Positions 5,188 to 14,312 of a DNA stretch of 33,558 nucleotides are shown here, in pieces. The notes below the pieces were generated by a model. The model did not search any database, was not told where the DNA came from, and was given only the letters and a program-made list of their open reading frames with translations. Made by a program: the position numbers and the translations under genes. The first letter of the stretch is position 1. Every line of letters starts with the position of its first letter. This DNA is from a virus. The stretch covers positions 1 through 33,558 of the IMG/VR virus record IMGVR_UViG_3300022669_000008, one strand, 5' to 3'.

Positions 5188-6368
5188 GCGTATAAAGCTC
5201 CTGCGCACCAAGATGTGGCATTGCCTGCAGTTAAATTGACAGTCTTCGTAGAGCCAGATATTTGGCTCGTAAAGGTACAAGTGTCCCCTGCATCCATATC
5301 AGCTAAGCAGTAGTTGGTTAATCCTCCCCCTCCACCAGCACCAAACGTGCCAAATGGGTCATAGGTTGTCGTTCTCCAGCTTCTGTTTGAAGTAACAATA
5401 ATCTGATTTCCAGAGGTATGACCAGAAGTAACATTGGTAAATCTTATGGCAAAGGAAAGCCAGTAAATCCCTGTAACTGGAGCAGTAAACGTCCCTGAAG
5501 TTACAAAGTCGCCACCTCTATCATATATTTCAGTTAAAGCGTTTCCGCTTCCAAAAGTGTAGACTGTTGCATCTCCAGTAACTCCTGTATCTGCTGTGCC
5601 CATATAGGCAGCAAATGAGGGTTGAAGCGGTAAGGTTCTTTCTCCAGCTGCTGACATAACAAATGTATCATTAGTGCCAAGAGCGCCGCCCTGAGATATT
5701 CTAAAAGAGTCATCAGTATCATCGACTCCTATTCTAAATTCATTGGTAGAGTTTATGTCAAACTGTATAAAACTATCGCCTGATGCTCCTGGGTCAATAT
5801 TAACTTCGCCTGCATTTACAGCGCCAGTAGCCGTAGCTGATGTAATATTGATATTAGCGTCTAGGTTTACGGTCAGGTTATCTGAAGCACCGGCAGTGTT
5901 GATGTTAGTACCACCGAGGACGTTCAATACATTCGAGGAAGGTGTTGCAGTCCCCGAATCAGTTACATAGCTATTTGCTACGTCCCCGCTCGCAGATACT
6001 GTAACCGTTGAACCTGGTCCTTGTCCTGTTACGGCTACTCCTGTTCCCCCTAATACATTGATATTACCAGATGCATCGGGGTCCACTGCTGGAGCTCCAT
6101 CATCTGTTGTCACTGTATCAATTCCTGGGGAGGATGCACCTGTAGCTAATTGAAGCCAGATGGCATTTCCGCTAGAGTCAAATCGAGCTAAATACCAAAT
6201 ATCCCCTTCTGAACCAGAACTTGGGTTTTTTCCAAGGAGCACTATTTGCCCAATAGGAAATTTTTTATCTGTAGTTCTCGGCTCTCTCGGAAAACATTTA
6301 ATAGGAACAAAATCTTGATTGGGTCCTAAATAATCTGTTGGAATGAAACGGGATATACCTACGCTCAT
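5184..6368 (-). CDS. Tail fibre protein with C1q-like C-terminal domain
   Basis: 394 residues. The N-terminal 80 residues include a compact domain (FPIGQIVLLGKNPSSGSEG). The middle is a Gly/Ser/Thr/Asn-rich beta region with the motif DSGTATPSSNVLNVLGG shared with other tail genes here. The last 150 residues look like a C1q/TNF-type jelly roll (FVTSGTFTAPVTGIYWLSF), used for trimerisation and receptor binding. The C-terminus contains Cys residues and a glycine run unlike its paralogue at 6700. It is last in the leftward block; its stop overlaps the convergent gene at 4861-5187 by four bases, leaving no room for a terminator. A role in host recognition is inferred. Confidence 0.78.
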   Translation of the reverse strand: MSVGISRFIPTDYLGPNQDFVPIKCFPREPRTTDKKFPIGQIVLLGKNPSSGSEGDIWYLARFDSSGNAIWLQLATGASSPGIDTVTTDDGAPAVDPDASGNINVLGGTGVAVTGQGPGSTVTVSASGDVANSYVTDSGTATPSSNVLNVLGGTNINTAGASDNLTVNLDANINITSATATGAVNAGEVNIDPGASGDSFIQFDINSTNEFRIGVDDTDDSFRISQGGALGTNDTFVMSAAGERTLPLQPSFAAYMGTADTGVTGDATVYTFGSGNALTEIYDRGGDFVTSGTFTAPVTGIYWLSFAIRFTNVTSGHTSGNQIIVTSNRSWRTTTYDPFGTFGAGGGGGLTNYCLADMDAGDTCTFTSQISGSTKTVNLTAGNATSWCAGALYA

Positions 6369-6377
6369 AATAAACCT

Positions 6378-6683
6378 CTATCTATTTTCGGCTGCTTTCT
6401 CTTCTATAATTCTTGCACTTCGATTCTTATAATCTGGTTGTGAGAATATTAGTTCAGCTAAAGCATCTTTATCAGTTGGAATAGAACCTGCTCTTTGTGC
6501 CAGCTTGGGTTCCCATTCTTTTTTCAACCTTTCCATACATTGCTCATATTTATGTTCAAAAATATATCTGGCTCTTCTTTCCATGTCTTCTTGAAAGAGT
6601 TCATTAGGGATGTCATTACAAATTACCTTTTTTTTCGTCTCATTTATTTCAAAGACATCTTTTCCACCTACTTGAATTTTCAT
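6378..6683 (-). CDS. Conserved phage hypothetical between fibre genes
   Basis: 101 residues, charged and helical (NELFQEDMERRARYIFEHK then CMERLKKEWEPKLAQR). A short sequence, PTDKDALAELIFSQPDYKNR, recalls small proteins often found near phage fibre genes. AAGGAG precedes the ATG well. Its position between two C1q-type fibre genes suggests an assembly chaperone or fibre-related function, but no fold is recognised. Confidence 0.72.
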   Translation of the reverse strand: MKIQVGGKDVFEINETKKKVICNDIPNELFQEDMERRARYIFEHKYEQCMERLKKEWEPKLAQRAGSIPTDKDALAELIFSQPDYKNRSARIIEEKAAENR

Positions 6684-6699
6684 TCTTTTTCTCCTTAAT

Positions 6700-7962
6700 T
6701 TAACAAATTAACGTTCCTGAAACGCGTGTTTGACCTGTTCCTCCACCAATTACATCGGATGTGTCTGCCCCTACCCCGTTAAGTTTAAGTGTAAATGTAG
6801 CAGTATCTCCGGCATCCATATCAGCTATAACTGAAATATCAGCTACTAAAGACGTAGTGGTAGGAGGAACATCTCGTTGTTGATAACTTCTGTTACTTGT
6901 GACTATTGTTACAATCCAATCAGTTGCTCCAGAAGTTCCACTTAACCTATTAGCAAACTCTAAAAAGTATCTTCCTGTTACGGGTGCTGTAAAAGTTCCG
7001 GTAGTAACGAAATCGCTACCTTGGTCAAATATTTCAGTAAAAGCATTGCCACTTCCTACTGTAAAGGAGGTATTATTTCCAGTTACATTACTATCGGTTG
7101 CGCTTAATATTCCAAGAAATGCCGGCTGAGAAGGCCAATTTACTTCGCCATCCGTTGTCATTCTCATGTAATTTGCACCATTTAATGTGTTAGCATTTGT
7201 AATCACAAGAGCATCTGAGTCGTCATTGTCAATTCCCATAGAATATTCAAGAACTCCATCAACAGCGTATCTTAAATAAGGGTCGTCTGCTGACCCTCCA
7301 CCTACGCCTAGACGTAAATTTAGTCCTGAACTTGCAGTATTACTACTGTTAGTTAACCTGTGACCAGTATTTCCTCCAGCATTTGTTCCTGCTGAGTTAA
7401 TAAGTCCAGTAGAATCTGCAATAGTGACCACAGAATTCTGGATAATTTTTCCAGTCGTTCCGTCAAAACGAGCTATTGCATTGTTGGTTGATGAGGCCGG
7501 TCCTGTGACATCCCCATCCGCATTGTCTTGCCACGAGGGATTTGAACCCGCTCCGTTGCTCGTTAAAACTTGTCCCGATGTTCCTACGCTAGAAAGGGCT
7601 GCAACATCTTTTGCACCAGAATCCCCTACTATCACTCTATATTGCTGAAGGGTTGCCGAGGCTTCTACAACATCTCCTTGTGCGATTCCAGAATCTTTAA
7701 TGAGTTTTCCTGTTACTCCATCAAAGGAAGCTAAATTTGAATCTGTGGCTGACCCCGGACCGACCACGTCTCCGTTGTTATCAGCATCTATCGTGATGGT
7801 ACCAGTACCATTGGTTACCGTGATGCCAGTTCCAGCCGTGAGCGTCGATTTTGAAAGAGTATTTCCAGTGGTATTACCAATTAATAGTTGACCATTCGTA
7901 TATGTGGTTTGTCCACTTCCGCCTTCATCTACGGCTAAAGGTGATTGTTGTTTATATCCCAT
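6700..7962 (-). CDS. Second tail fibre protein with C1q-like domain
   Basis: 420 residues, paralogous to the fibre at 5184. The N-terminus carries GGSGQTTYTNGQLLIGNTTG, a motif frequent in fibre and spike shafts, then repeated GDVVGPGSATDSNLASFDG-type segments. The C-terminal 150 residues align by eye with the 5184 product (FVTTGTFTAPVTGRYFLEF; ADMDAGDTATF), and both end in a C1q-like receptor-binding fold. The start overlaps the preceding gene's stop (TAATG) and GAGG is well spaced. Two fibres with the same knob type but different surface loops suggest either dual receptors or recent duplication. Confidence 0.78.
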   Translation of the reverse strand: MGYKQQSPLAVDEGGSGQTTYTNGQLLIGNTTGNTLSKSTLTAGTGITVTNGTGTITIDADNNGDVVGPGSATDSNLASFDGVTGKLIKDSGIAQGDVVEASATLQQYRVIVGDSGAKDVAALSSVGTSGQVLTSNGAGSNPSWQDNADGDVTGPASSTNNAIARFDGTTGKIIQNSVVTIADSTGLINSAGTNAGGNTGHRLTNSSNTASSGLNLRLGVGGGSADDPYLRYAVDGVLEYSMGIDNDDSDALVITNANTLNGANYMRMTTDGEVNWPSQPAFLGILSATDSNVTGNNTSFTVGSGNAFTEIFDQGSDFVTTGTFTAPVTGRYFLEFANRLSGTSGATDWIVTIVTSNRSYQQRDVPPTTTSLVADISVIADMDAGDTATFTLKLNGVGADTSDVIGGGTGQTRVSGTLIC

Positions 7963-8684
7963 TAGTTTACCTCATAGCTTGTGCCATTGAATACGACCAT
8001 AACAGACTGATAATCTGTATTCATTGTGTAAGAAGTGCTGCCATCAACTGTAACTACCCCACCTACAGTGGTAACCGTAATATTGTTAGTAGCGGCATCT
8101 CCTCCCATATCTTTAATATAAACCATTCGACCGGCACTCGGCGCATCTTCCAATTCTATAGTTAGAACTCCGGATGATACATCGCAGCTTAGGTATTCAT
8201 CGGTTGTGAGGACAGTGTATGGAGAGTCAGTATCATTAATTGATGTGATGGCAAGAGCTCCACCAGAATTAGCCGAAATTGTTATAGTACCTGCGCCATT
8301 AACAATAGTTACGTTAGCTCCGGCTGTCAAAGTGGCAGCAACTGGCGAAACGCCGGCGGTATCTCCTATCAGTAACTGTCCATCCGTTAACGGACCAACA
8401 AGTTCTACTGGGTTAGAGCCGTCCCCTACAAGAATTGCTCCATCTGTTAAGGAAGTTCGACCAGTGCCACCGTTATCTACTATAACGGGGTCATCTAAGT
8501 TGATTGTTACGGTGGAACCTGCTCCCGCTGTATTAATTCCTGTACCACCTGCAATCGTGATGACGCCGGCCATAGTAGGGTTAGCTGCACCAGAGTCAGT
8601 ATCAAACTCAATTGAAGCTGTACCTCTTCCTGGTCCGAGTACTCTGTCGAGCTCTCCTGTAAATGGGTTTATCTTATATGGCAT
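7962..8684 (-). CDS. Tail fibre shaft protein
   Basis: 240 residues of Gly/Thr/Asn/Val-rich beta sequence. The N-terminus (MPYKINPFTGELDRVLGPG) looks like an attachment segment. AGVITIAGGTGINTAGAG and DNGGTGRTSLTDGAILVG are shaft motifs also seen in the 6700, 5184 and 10044 products. The C-terminal 80 residues (TVLTTDEYLSCDVSSG... VVFNGTSYEVN) resemble a small capping domain common in phage fibres. It lies immediately upstream of the C1q fibre gene and may form the proximal part of the same fibre. Confidence 0.72.
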   Translation of the reverse strand: MPYKINPFTGELDRVLGPGRGTASIEFDTDSGAANPTMAGVITIAGGTGINTAGAGSTVTINLDDPVIVDNGGTGRTSLTDGAILVGDGSNPVELVGPLTDGQLLIGDTAGVSPVAATLTAGANVTIVNGAGTITISANSGGALAITSINDTDSPYTVLTTDEYLSCDVSSGVLTIELEDAPSAGRMVYIKDMGGDAATNNITVTTVGGVVTVDGSTSYTMNTDYQSVMVVFNGTSYEVN

Positions 8685-8691
8685 CTAATCC

Positions 8692-9246
8692 TCACGAATA
8701 TGTATGGTTAACAACCGCACCAAATATAACCGTTCCATCTGCACTATAAGCGGTAAATGCGCTCGAGTCTATCCCTTGTAGTTCAAAGGTGGCACCAGCA
8801 ATGTTTGCTACTGTATAAAGGTTTGAGCCATCAAAATTTACTTCTGTCATCCCGGTAACCCCCTGAATCACAATTTGGTCGCCATTTTGTAGGTCACCAA
8901 TTGAAGAAACAGTCACTACAGCTGGGTTAGCCTGTGTAATCCCAGTGATTGTAAGGTCTGAATCAGCATTCCAGATGAACTCATAGTTGGTAGAAGCATT
9001 CCCCTCGCTATTTTCCGGCCACTCCACCCTTGTAGGGGAAGAATTAGCATCCCAGGTGATTTTACGGATTTGCCACTTAGGTTGGCTGAGAGAAGTGCCC
9101 GCTTTAGCCCTTCCAAGAAAAACAGGATTACCATTAGTGTCATTAATAGCTGCTAATGCTACCTCTGAGTCCTGGACTATAAACTCGCGTCTATCTGCCT
9201 CACCATATCTAAATGGTCTATTTATTGGTCCACTACTTGCTGTCAT
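8692..9246 (-). CDS. Tail structural protein with FCCH-like module
   Basis: 184 residues. Residues 1-90 are a compact N-terminal domain (FRYGEADRREFIVQDSEVA) typical of fibre or tail-tip attachment proteins. Residues about 99-174 are a module annotated in databases as 'ubiquitin-activating enzyme E1 FCCH-like': ITQANPAVVT, then GDQIVIQGVTGMTEV, then YTVANIAGATFELQGIDSS. The same module occurs three times in the 15325 product and, more diverged, in the 19961 product. GGGAGG precedes the start, which overlaps the previous gene by four bases. Despite the name, no ubiquitin function is implied. Confidence 0.72.
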   Translation of the reverse strand: MTASSGPINRPFRYGEADRREFIVQDSEVALAAINDTNGNPVFLGRAKAGTSLSQPKWQIRKITWDANSSPTRVEWPENSEGNASTNYEFIWNADSDLTITGITQANPAVVTVSSIGDLQNGDQIVIQGVTGMTEVNFDGSNLYTVANIAGATFELQGIDSSAFTAYSADGTVIFGAVVNHTYS

Positions 9247-10010
9247 CCTGTAACCTCCCTTGAGTCAACTAGGTAATAGTCAATGTTTGCACTGACCTTA
9301 ACTCCACCCGCAGAGGATAAGGCTGTTATTGTTATATCGCTTTTTGGAGGAAGTAAAATGGGAAGAATGTTAGAAAAGCTAACCGTACTTTCAAAAAAGT
9401 TCAGCAAACGCTTCGTTTGAAATACTTCTCCGAATGGTCTAACTTTAAACCTAATTTCGCAATCATCTGACTTTGCGCATCCAATTTCTGAATGGGTAAT
9501 AATTCCATACCGATTAGCAGGGATAGAAAAATTAATCTTCAGAGTTTGGTTGTCAGTTGCATTAATCTGAGAATGGACTGTCGCTGCTGTGCTTGCAGTA
9601 GCTGTAATAACTCCAACATTACTGCCTGTTGCACCAGCGGCAATGACTACCATTCTTAAAACTCTAATAAATGCTTGTGTTGTTGTTACATCAGTTTGCC
9701 CATTCAACGTTACCGTTTCCTGCACGGGGAGCCAATTATTATCTAATCCATAGATAATTAATTGCTGAGCCCCCGTTCCGGCTGGGTCTCCATCATCATT
9801 TGTGCTTGTAGAAACAATGTCCATCGTTTCTGCTGATGAAAGATATGATTCTATTCCTCCAACATTCCAAATCTCCTCTTGGCTCGTTCCCACTGCATTA
9901 TTGTAGCCAAACTTATTATTGGCAGAATATCTAGGGAATTGCCCAAGTGTAACTCGGTCTTCGAAAGGAATAGGAGCATAGGCATCATTACCACTTTTTT
10001 GATATGCCAT
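9243..10010 (-). CDS. Virion structural protein
   Basis: 255 residues. The pattern ETMDIVSTSTNDDGDPAGTG, then an IIYGLDNNWLPVQETVTLNG region, and TTQAFIRVLRMVVIAAGATG recalls virion proteins repeatedly seen beside fibre genes in marine and environmental short-tailed phages. The C-terminal half is beta-rich (YGIITHSEIGCAKSDDCEIRF). It has a clear ribosome site (AAGGAG). It probably forms part of the tail hub or adaptor carrying the fibres; the exact position in the particle is inferred from gene order. Confidence 0.7.
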   Translation of the reverse strand: MAYQKSGNDAYAPIPFEDRVTLGQFPRYSANNKFGYNNAVGTSQEEIWNVGGIESYLSSAETMDIVSTSTNDDGDPAGTGAQQLIIYGLDNNWLPVQETVTLNGQTDVTTTQAFIRVLRMVVIAAGATGSNVGVITATASTAATVHSQINATDNQTLKINFSIPANRYGIITHSEIGCAKSDDCEIRFKVRPFGEVFQTKRLLNFFESTVSFSNILPILLPPKSDITITALSSAGGVKVSANIDYYLVDSREVTG

Positions 10011-10043
10011 ATATTCTCCTTAATTTATTTATTTTCCAGTTCA

Positions 10044-10727
10044 TTACAGAGCTACAACTTGGTAAAATATTCTTGCAGTAACTGTGGAATCATTGGAGGC
10101 ATTACCAGTGATGTTACTACCAATGTTATCCAGTACTAATGCTTGGTTTTCTGCTGATGCTGCTGCAACGATTGCATCCGCTTTAGGGATAGCATTAGTC
10201 ATCGTATCAGCTGATTGGTCAATCCAACCTGTAGTTTCAATTGCTGCTGATACTGCGGCTCCTGAATCATCAGTATATTTAACCTGTAGATTGTCACCAG
10301 ACTCAGCAAAAACTTCTGAACCGTAGTTTAATTTAAACTGTGCTCCCATGAACAATACAGCATTACCAGCTCCTTGAGCGGCGACTAACTCAATCTGAGT
10401 TGTAGCTAATGCCTTGATTTCAGCTGCTGTAAGAGTTACATCCGCATATTGCATCGCACTCGTTGAGGCATCTTGGCTAATGGTTAATGTGTTAGCTGTA
10501 GCTGAAGTTGTAAGACCTGAACCACCTGCAAATGTAATTACTCCTGCGGCAGTTGGTGTAGCACTTCCACTATCTGAAGTTGCTGTATCCATTCCGATAC
10601 CGCCTCCAGCTAGCTGAACGACCCCATCTACTACGCTAAATTGAGATGCATTGAACTGTACATCACCTTGTCTTTGTGTGCTTCCGGAGATACGTCCGGT
10701 ATAAGCTAATGGATTTCTATCTGACAT
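10044..10727 (-). CDS. Virion structural protein, fibre-like N-terminus
   Basis: 227 residues. The N-terminal 90 residues carry DSGSATPTAAGVITFAGG and related beta motifs, shared with the fibre genes. The C-terminal part (ADVTLTAAEIKALATTQIEL, then GAQFKLNYGSEVFAESGDN) looks like a globular virion domain. AAGGAG precedes the ATG. It may be a short fibre or a decoration protein; the motif sharing suggests domain shuffling among neighbouring genes. Confidence 0.68.
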   Translation of the reverse strand: MSDRNPLAYTGRISGSTQRQGDVQFNASQFSVVDGVVQLAGGGIGMDTATSDSGSATPTAAGVITFAGGSGLTTSATANTLTISQDASTSAMQYADVTLTAAEIKALATTQIELVAAQGAGNAVLFMGAQFKLNYGSEVFAESGDNLQVKYTDDSGAAVSAAIETTGWIDQSADTMTNAIPKADAIVAAASAENQALVLDNIGSNITGNASNDSTVTARIFYQVVAL

Positions 10728-10753
10728 TTTATTTCTCCTTGGTTAACCAAACT

Positions 10754-12208
10754 TTATTGTTGTTCTTCAATCTCTTCTTCCGAAAAATCCACGGTATCAA
10801 AAGGAGATTCTTGAAAACTTTTATTTAATCCATCATCTAACATTTTAATGTTTCTAGTAAAACCTGCTTTATTTTGTTTTAAAGAGGCATTAACTGTATT
10901 CATATAATAGCGTCTTAATGCTGGACTTTGTGCAATTCTTTTCATTACTTCTGCTGAATAAGCTGTGGCTGCTGCTCCTCCTAATCCACCCATTGTCGTG
11001 AGTGCTGCTGGCGCACCTAGCAATCCACCTTCAACTCCTAATGCAGTAGCTGCATAGGCGTAGTCTTTGGGTTTTATGTTCTTTTTAACCCAATTTCCTA
11101 CTTTTCTTGACAGCTCCGTGGCAGCATAAGCTTGATTTGCATCTTTCCATTTGGATAAAAATTCTGCATTTTGAGAGCCATATTCTTTTGTTGCATCGTG
11201 TAGAGCTTCTCTAATGTCAAAAAGCTTGTTTTGGCTTCTAACTAATTCTTTTCCACTAAAGATTACTTCGTTTGTGTCTTTGGTAAGCTCTAAAAGCTCA
11301 TCAACGGTAATTTCTCCGCCTTGTACTTTGTTTCTTATAGCGTCTATTTTCTGAAAAGCTTCCTTTTTGCTTGCAGCTGAAGGGTCTCCTTTACGCAATT
11401 GAGCTTCTATTTTTTTTAGTTTAGACTCCAAACCTGAAGAAGCCACTCTAGCTCCTTCTGGTACTTCGCTGCGCATATCAGTATAAAGTTCATTAATGTA
11501 CTTTTTCACTCCACCTTTGTTTCGGCCGACCATACCAGTAGCAAATAGTAACCCAAGCTTTGTATAATTTTTTGCATCTTCACCCAAAAATTCTCCTGCA
11601 ATTTCTCCTCCTGTATTAGCTACTAGCGAAGAACCTAAAGCTCTTGCAAAAGGTATTTTTCCTTTTACAGGAATAGCTAGTGCTGCGAAGTCTTGTGCAA
11701 CATCATCAGCAAAGGCCTCCCACTTATTTTGTGGCTCTAAGTAATCTCCAGTATATTTACGTGTAACACCTTCTCTTAGCTCTGAAGAAGTAGGAAGGGC
11801 TTCCGTTAGTCGTCCTAGTAAATCCCAATCAGAAGGTTTCATTTGCTCTTCAATGAAAGATTTTTCTTCGTCTGTTAAAGGTTCCTTTCCAAGTAAACCT
11901 CGCGCTTTGTCTCCTAACCAGTCACCAGCAAATTTTGTTACTTCTCTTACATCTCCTGGAAGTCCCAGCAATGTTTCTCCAACTCTTGCTGCTGTTCGTC
12001 CTGTATGTCTACGACCTTCCTCTCCAACCATAAAAGGCCCAAATAGTCCGATATCGGCTGCTCCTTCAAATGCTCTACGCGCAAATCCCTTTTCTTCTTG
12101 TGGCTTTGGTTGGCCTTGAGGTCTTTGATTTTTGATATAATCGTCAAAGTACTCAATTCCAAATTCCTCTACATCTTCATCAGGGATTCCGTTTACTGGG
12201 TTTGTCAT
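10754..12208 (-). CDS. Probable ejection (internal virion) protein
   Basis: 484 residues. An acidic N-terminus (EDVEEFGIEYFDDYI) leads into helical, Gly/Ala-rich stretches (FARRAFEGAADIGLFGPFM; YAATALGVEGGLLGAPAALT) that look amphipathic or membrane-interacting, with coiled-coil segments between (residues about 255-350). This composition, and the place next to two similarly helical genes, fit short-tailed phage ejection proteins that enter the cell with the DNA and form a conduit across the envelope. No enzymatic motif (for example lytic transglycosylase) is seen. Function is inferred from composition and gene order. Confidence 0.6.
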   Translation of the reverse strand: MTNPVNGIPDEDVEEFGIEYFDDYIKNQRPQGQPKPQEEKGFARRAFEGAADIGLFGPFMVGEEGRRHTGRTAARVGETLLGLPGDVREVTKFAGDWLGDKARGLLGKEPLTDEEKSFIEEQMKPSDWDLLGRLTEALPTSSELREGVTRKYTGDYLEPQNKWEAFADDVAQDFAALAIPVKGKIPFARALGSSLVANTGGEIAGEFLGEDAKNYTKLGLLFATGMVGRNKGGVKKYINELYTDMRSEVPEGARVASSGLESKLKKIEAQLRKGDPSAASKKEAFQKIDAIRNKVQGGEITVDELLELTKDTNEVIFSGKELVRSQNKLFDIREALHDATKEYGSQNAEFLSKWKDANQAYAATELSRKVGNWVKKNIKPKDYAYAATALGVEGGLLGAPAALTTMGGLGGAAATAYSAEVMKRIAQSPALRRYYMNTVNASLKQNKAGFTRNIKMLDDGLNKSFQESPFDTVDFSEEEIEEQQ

Positions 12209-13545
12209 AATGGTTCATACCCCTTGTTTTTAGCTTTATCAAGCTGGTCGGTCCAGATGTATACTATTTTTCCATCTGGAGAACGAGCCGGCATTTTTCC
12301 CTCTGGAGCTGCTTGTCTAGCTTCATAAACCTGTTGAGTTTGTAAGGAATCCTTATACGCTTTTCTTACAACTTCTTCGTCTTTATCTCTTAATTGTTCT
12401 GCTATTGTCTCTACTTGCTGAGTATCTAAATTCTTAAGTTTATATTTGTCATATACCGCCTTGCGACTATCGTAATACAGCTTATTTAGTGCAGCCACCT
12501 GTTGCATTTGGGCTAATATTAACCGTCTTCCTTCTTCGGTGTTCGCTAAAGTTGGCAGTCTTCTCATGAAAGTGCCAAGTTCAAAGTTGGTAACACGCGC
12601 TCCATACGTGTCTTTAGCTTTAGTAGTAAAATCGTTTACCATTTTAACGAAAGCTTGGGTCTCTTCATTTGCTAATTTCGGAAATCTTATGTCGCCTGTT
12701 GACCAATTGATATTTAGGTTTTGAAGTCCCGTAGGTAGTTTACCGCTATTATTCAGTGTTTCCATTTGAGAAAGGCGCATCATTTCATCGTCGAAACCTC
12801 TAACTTTACCAATTGTCTCTTGATAGTCCTTTGAATTATTGCTGAGGTTAAACTTCTGCATATCTGCTTGTTCTTTTCTACTCATTCCCTGAAAAGAATC
12901 CAGTTTTGGCCACTCAAACACTTCTTTTTCTTCTTCTACTGAAGAAATATCGCCAGCTCTATCAGTTGAAATCATGTCTGTTTGCTCAACGATTTCTCCA
13001 CCAAGATTTTTAAAGTCCTGGGGTTCACCCTGAGGACCTCGTTGACCCATGCTTAAATCGCCTCTTTCTAATCTGTCAAAGAAACGGTTTGCATATTGTG
13101 TCTTTCCGCCCGTAGTAAGCTTTCCATAAAGCTGGGCTTCTCTACGTGCCTGGTCATCGTCTACTCCAAAGCTAGTTAGAAGAGTAACAAGTTCATCTTC
13201 CTGGTCGATTCCGAGTCCTGCTGATTTTGTGGGCTCTCTAAGAGCTTTTTGTAGTGAGGACATGTTTTGGGCCATCTCAATCGGTAATCCTTGATTTATG
13301 GCGTCAGAATAAGCTCGAACAAAGTCCATAGAGGAAGGATTTTCGCCTAATTGGCCTAAAGTACTCTGAAGGATAGTTCCGTATTCCTTAGCTTGGGTAC
13401 TTTTTCTTTCTCTATCTTCTTGCTTTAATCGCTCTTCTCTTTCTCTTTGAGCATTTGTGGAGATAGCTTGAGCAAAGGCTGAGCCAGCTTGGCTTATACC
13501 TTGGCTAAGACCAGCGTCTCTGTCGTAAACGATTGCACTTGGCAT
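12205..13545 (-). CDS. Probable ejection (internal virion) protein
   Basis: 446 residues, strongly helical and charged. The N-terminus is Gln/Ala/Ser rich (GLSQGISQAGSAFAQAIS) followed by a Glu/Arg coiled coil (NAQREREERLKQEDRERKS). The C-terminal half has long helical segments with many Gln (LAQMQQVAALNKLYYDSRK). Start and stop are fused to its neighbours (TAATG and ATGA overlaps), implying coordinated synthesis with the 10754 and 13545 products. It resembles internal proteins of podoviruses in composition only. A scaffolding or minor head role is the alternative. Confidence 0.58.
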   Translation of the reverse strand: MPSAIVYDRDAGLSQGISQAGSAFAQAISTNAQREREERLKQEDRERKSTQAKEYGTILQSTLGQLGENPSSMDFVRAYSDAINQGLPIEMAQNMSSLQKALREPTKSAGLGIDQEDELVTLLTSFGVDDDQARREAQLYGKLTTGGKTQYANRFFDRLERGDLSMGQRGPQGEPQDFKNLGGEIVEQTDMISTDRAGDISSVEEEKEVFEWPKLDSFQGMSRKEQADMQKFNLSNNSKDYQETIGKVRGFDDEMMRLSQMETLNNSGKLPTGLQNLNINWSTGDIRFPKLANEETQAFVKMVNDFTTKAKDTYGARVTNFELGTFMRRLPTLANTEEGRRLILAQMQQVAALNKLYYDSRKAVYDKYKLKNLDTQQVETIAEQLRDKDEEVVRKAYKDSLQTQQVYEARQAAPEGKMPARSPDGKIVYIWTDQLDKAKNKGYEPL

Positions 13546-14312
13546 TATTTCTTCTCCAGTTGTACGATTTTATCGTCTAACTCCTGAATTGCGTTTATCA
13601 TAACGCTCATCAGCGCATAGAGGTCCACATGCAAGATGCCGTCTTTCTGTGCTGTTAACTCTTGTGGGAGGTTTTCAGCAATGAGACCTATCTTATTCTT
13701 TTGTCCACCTACTTCTTCTATATAGTCATACTGTTTTACTTTAAATTTCTTTAGGTCTTTTAGGCCTAATTTTTTAAAGTCTTTGATGTTCTCTTTGACC
13801 TTTTCAGAGCTCATCATTGCTGCGGCACCTATATTACCACCTGCTCCGATTAGAGGTCCAAGGATTCCTTGACCTTGTGAAACGAGTGGCTGGAAGGTTT
13901 GCTGACCCGCTAATCCTCCTAGGCCGGAAAGAGCGCTTAGTTGGTTTGCCTGCTGTTGATTGAAGAATTGTCCATACTGGGCTCCTAGTCCTGTTGTGAG
14001 GTCTTGAGCACTTTGAGACAAAGCTTGATTTAAAGCTGAACTTGAACCTGCATTAGCATCCACAAAACGTTGTTGAATGGCTGGTAAAACCTGTCGCTCA
14101 TATTGCATCATCGCAGGGTCTACAACCGCTTTATTAAAAACATCCTCGTATTGCTCGGCGCTATACGGCTGCAGGAATTGGCTGTATGCATTCCCTGCTT
14201 GCTGTCCCAGTCCTGGACTCCCGAGAATCCCTCCTAGGAACTGTTGTTGCTCCGGCGTTAGCAACGATATATTTTTCTCGTGGCTTGCTCCGCCCAATAA
14301 GGTCTTGCCCAT
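13545..14312 (-). CDS. Virion protein with C-terminal S74-type chaperone domain
   Basis: 255 residues. Residues 1-165 are Gln/Gly/Ala rich (FFNQQQANQLSALSGLGGLA), like ejection or minor head proteins. From about residue 168 the sequence changes to SSEKVKENIKDFKKLGLK, QYDYIEEVGGQKNKIGLIAE and a final helix (LYALMSVMINAIQEL), the pattern of the intramolecular chaperone/peptidase S74 domain. That domain usually ends tail fibres or spikes, helps them trimerise and may cleave itself off. The usual Ser-Asp at the cleavage motif reads Ser-Glu here, so self-cleavage is uncertain. The N-terminal 152 bases overlap the upstream gene in another frame. Confidence 0.7.
   Translation of the reverse strand: MGKTLLGGASHEKNISLLTPEQQQFLGGILGSPGLGQQAGNAYSQFLQPYSAEQYEDVFNKAVVDPAMMQYERQVLPAIQQRFVDANAGSSSALNQALSQSAQDLTTGLGAQYGQFFNQQQANQLSALSGLGGLAGQQTFQPLVSQGQGILGPLIGAGGNIGAAAMMSSEKVKENIKDFKKLGLKDLKKFKVKQYDYIEEVGGQKNKIGLIAENLPQELTAQKDGILHVDLYALMSVMINAIQELDDKIVQLEKK

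Noticed and set aside
8206-8688. Rightward 160-residue ORF within the fibre genes
   Set aside because: Pro/Val/Ser-rich reading of the complement of a Gly/Thr-rich fibre gene; no start signal and opposite to a complete gene. The same holds for other rightward frames in 5700-12300.
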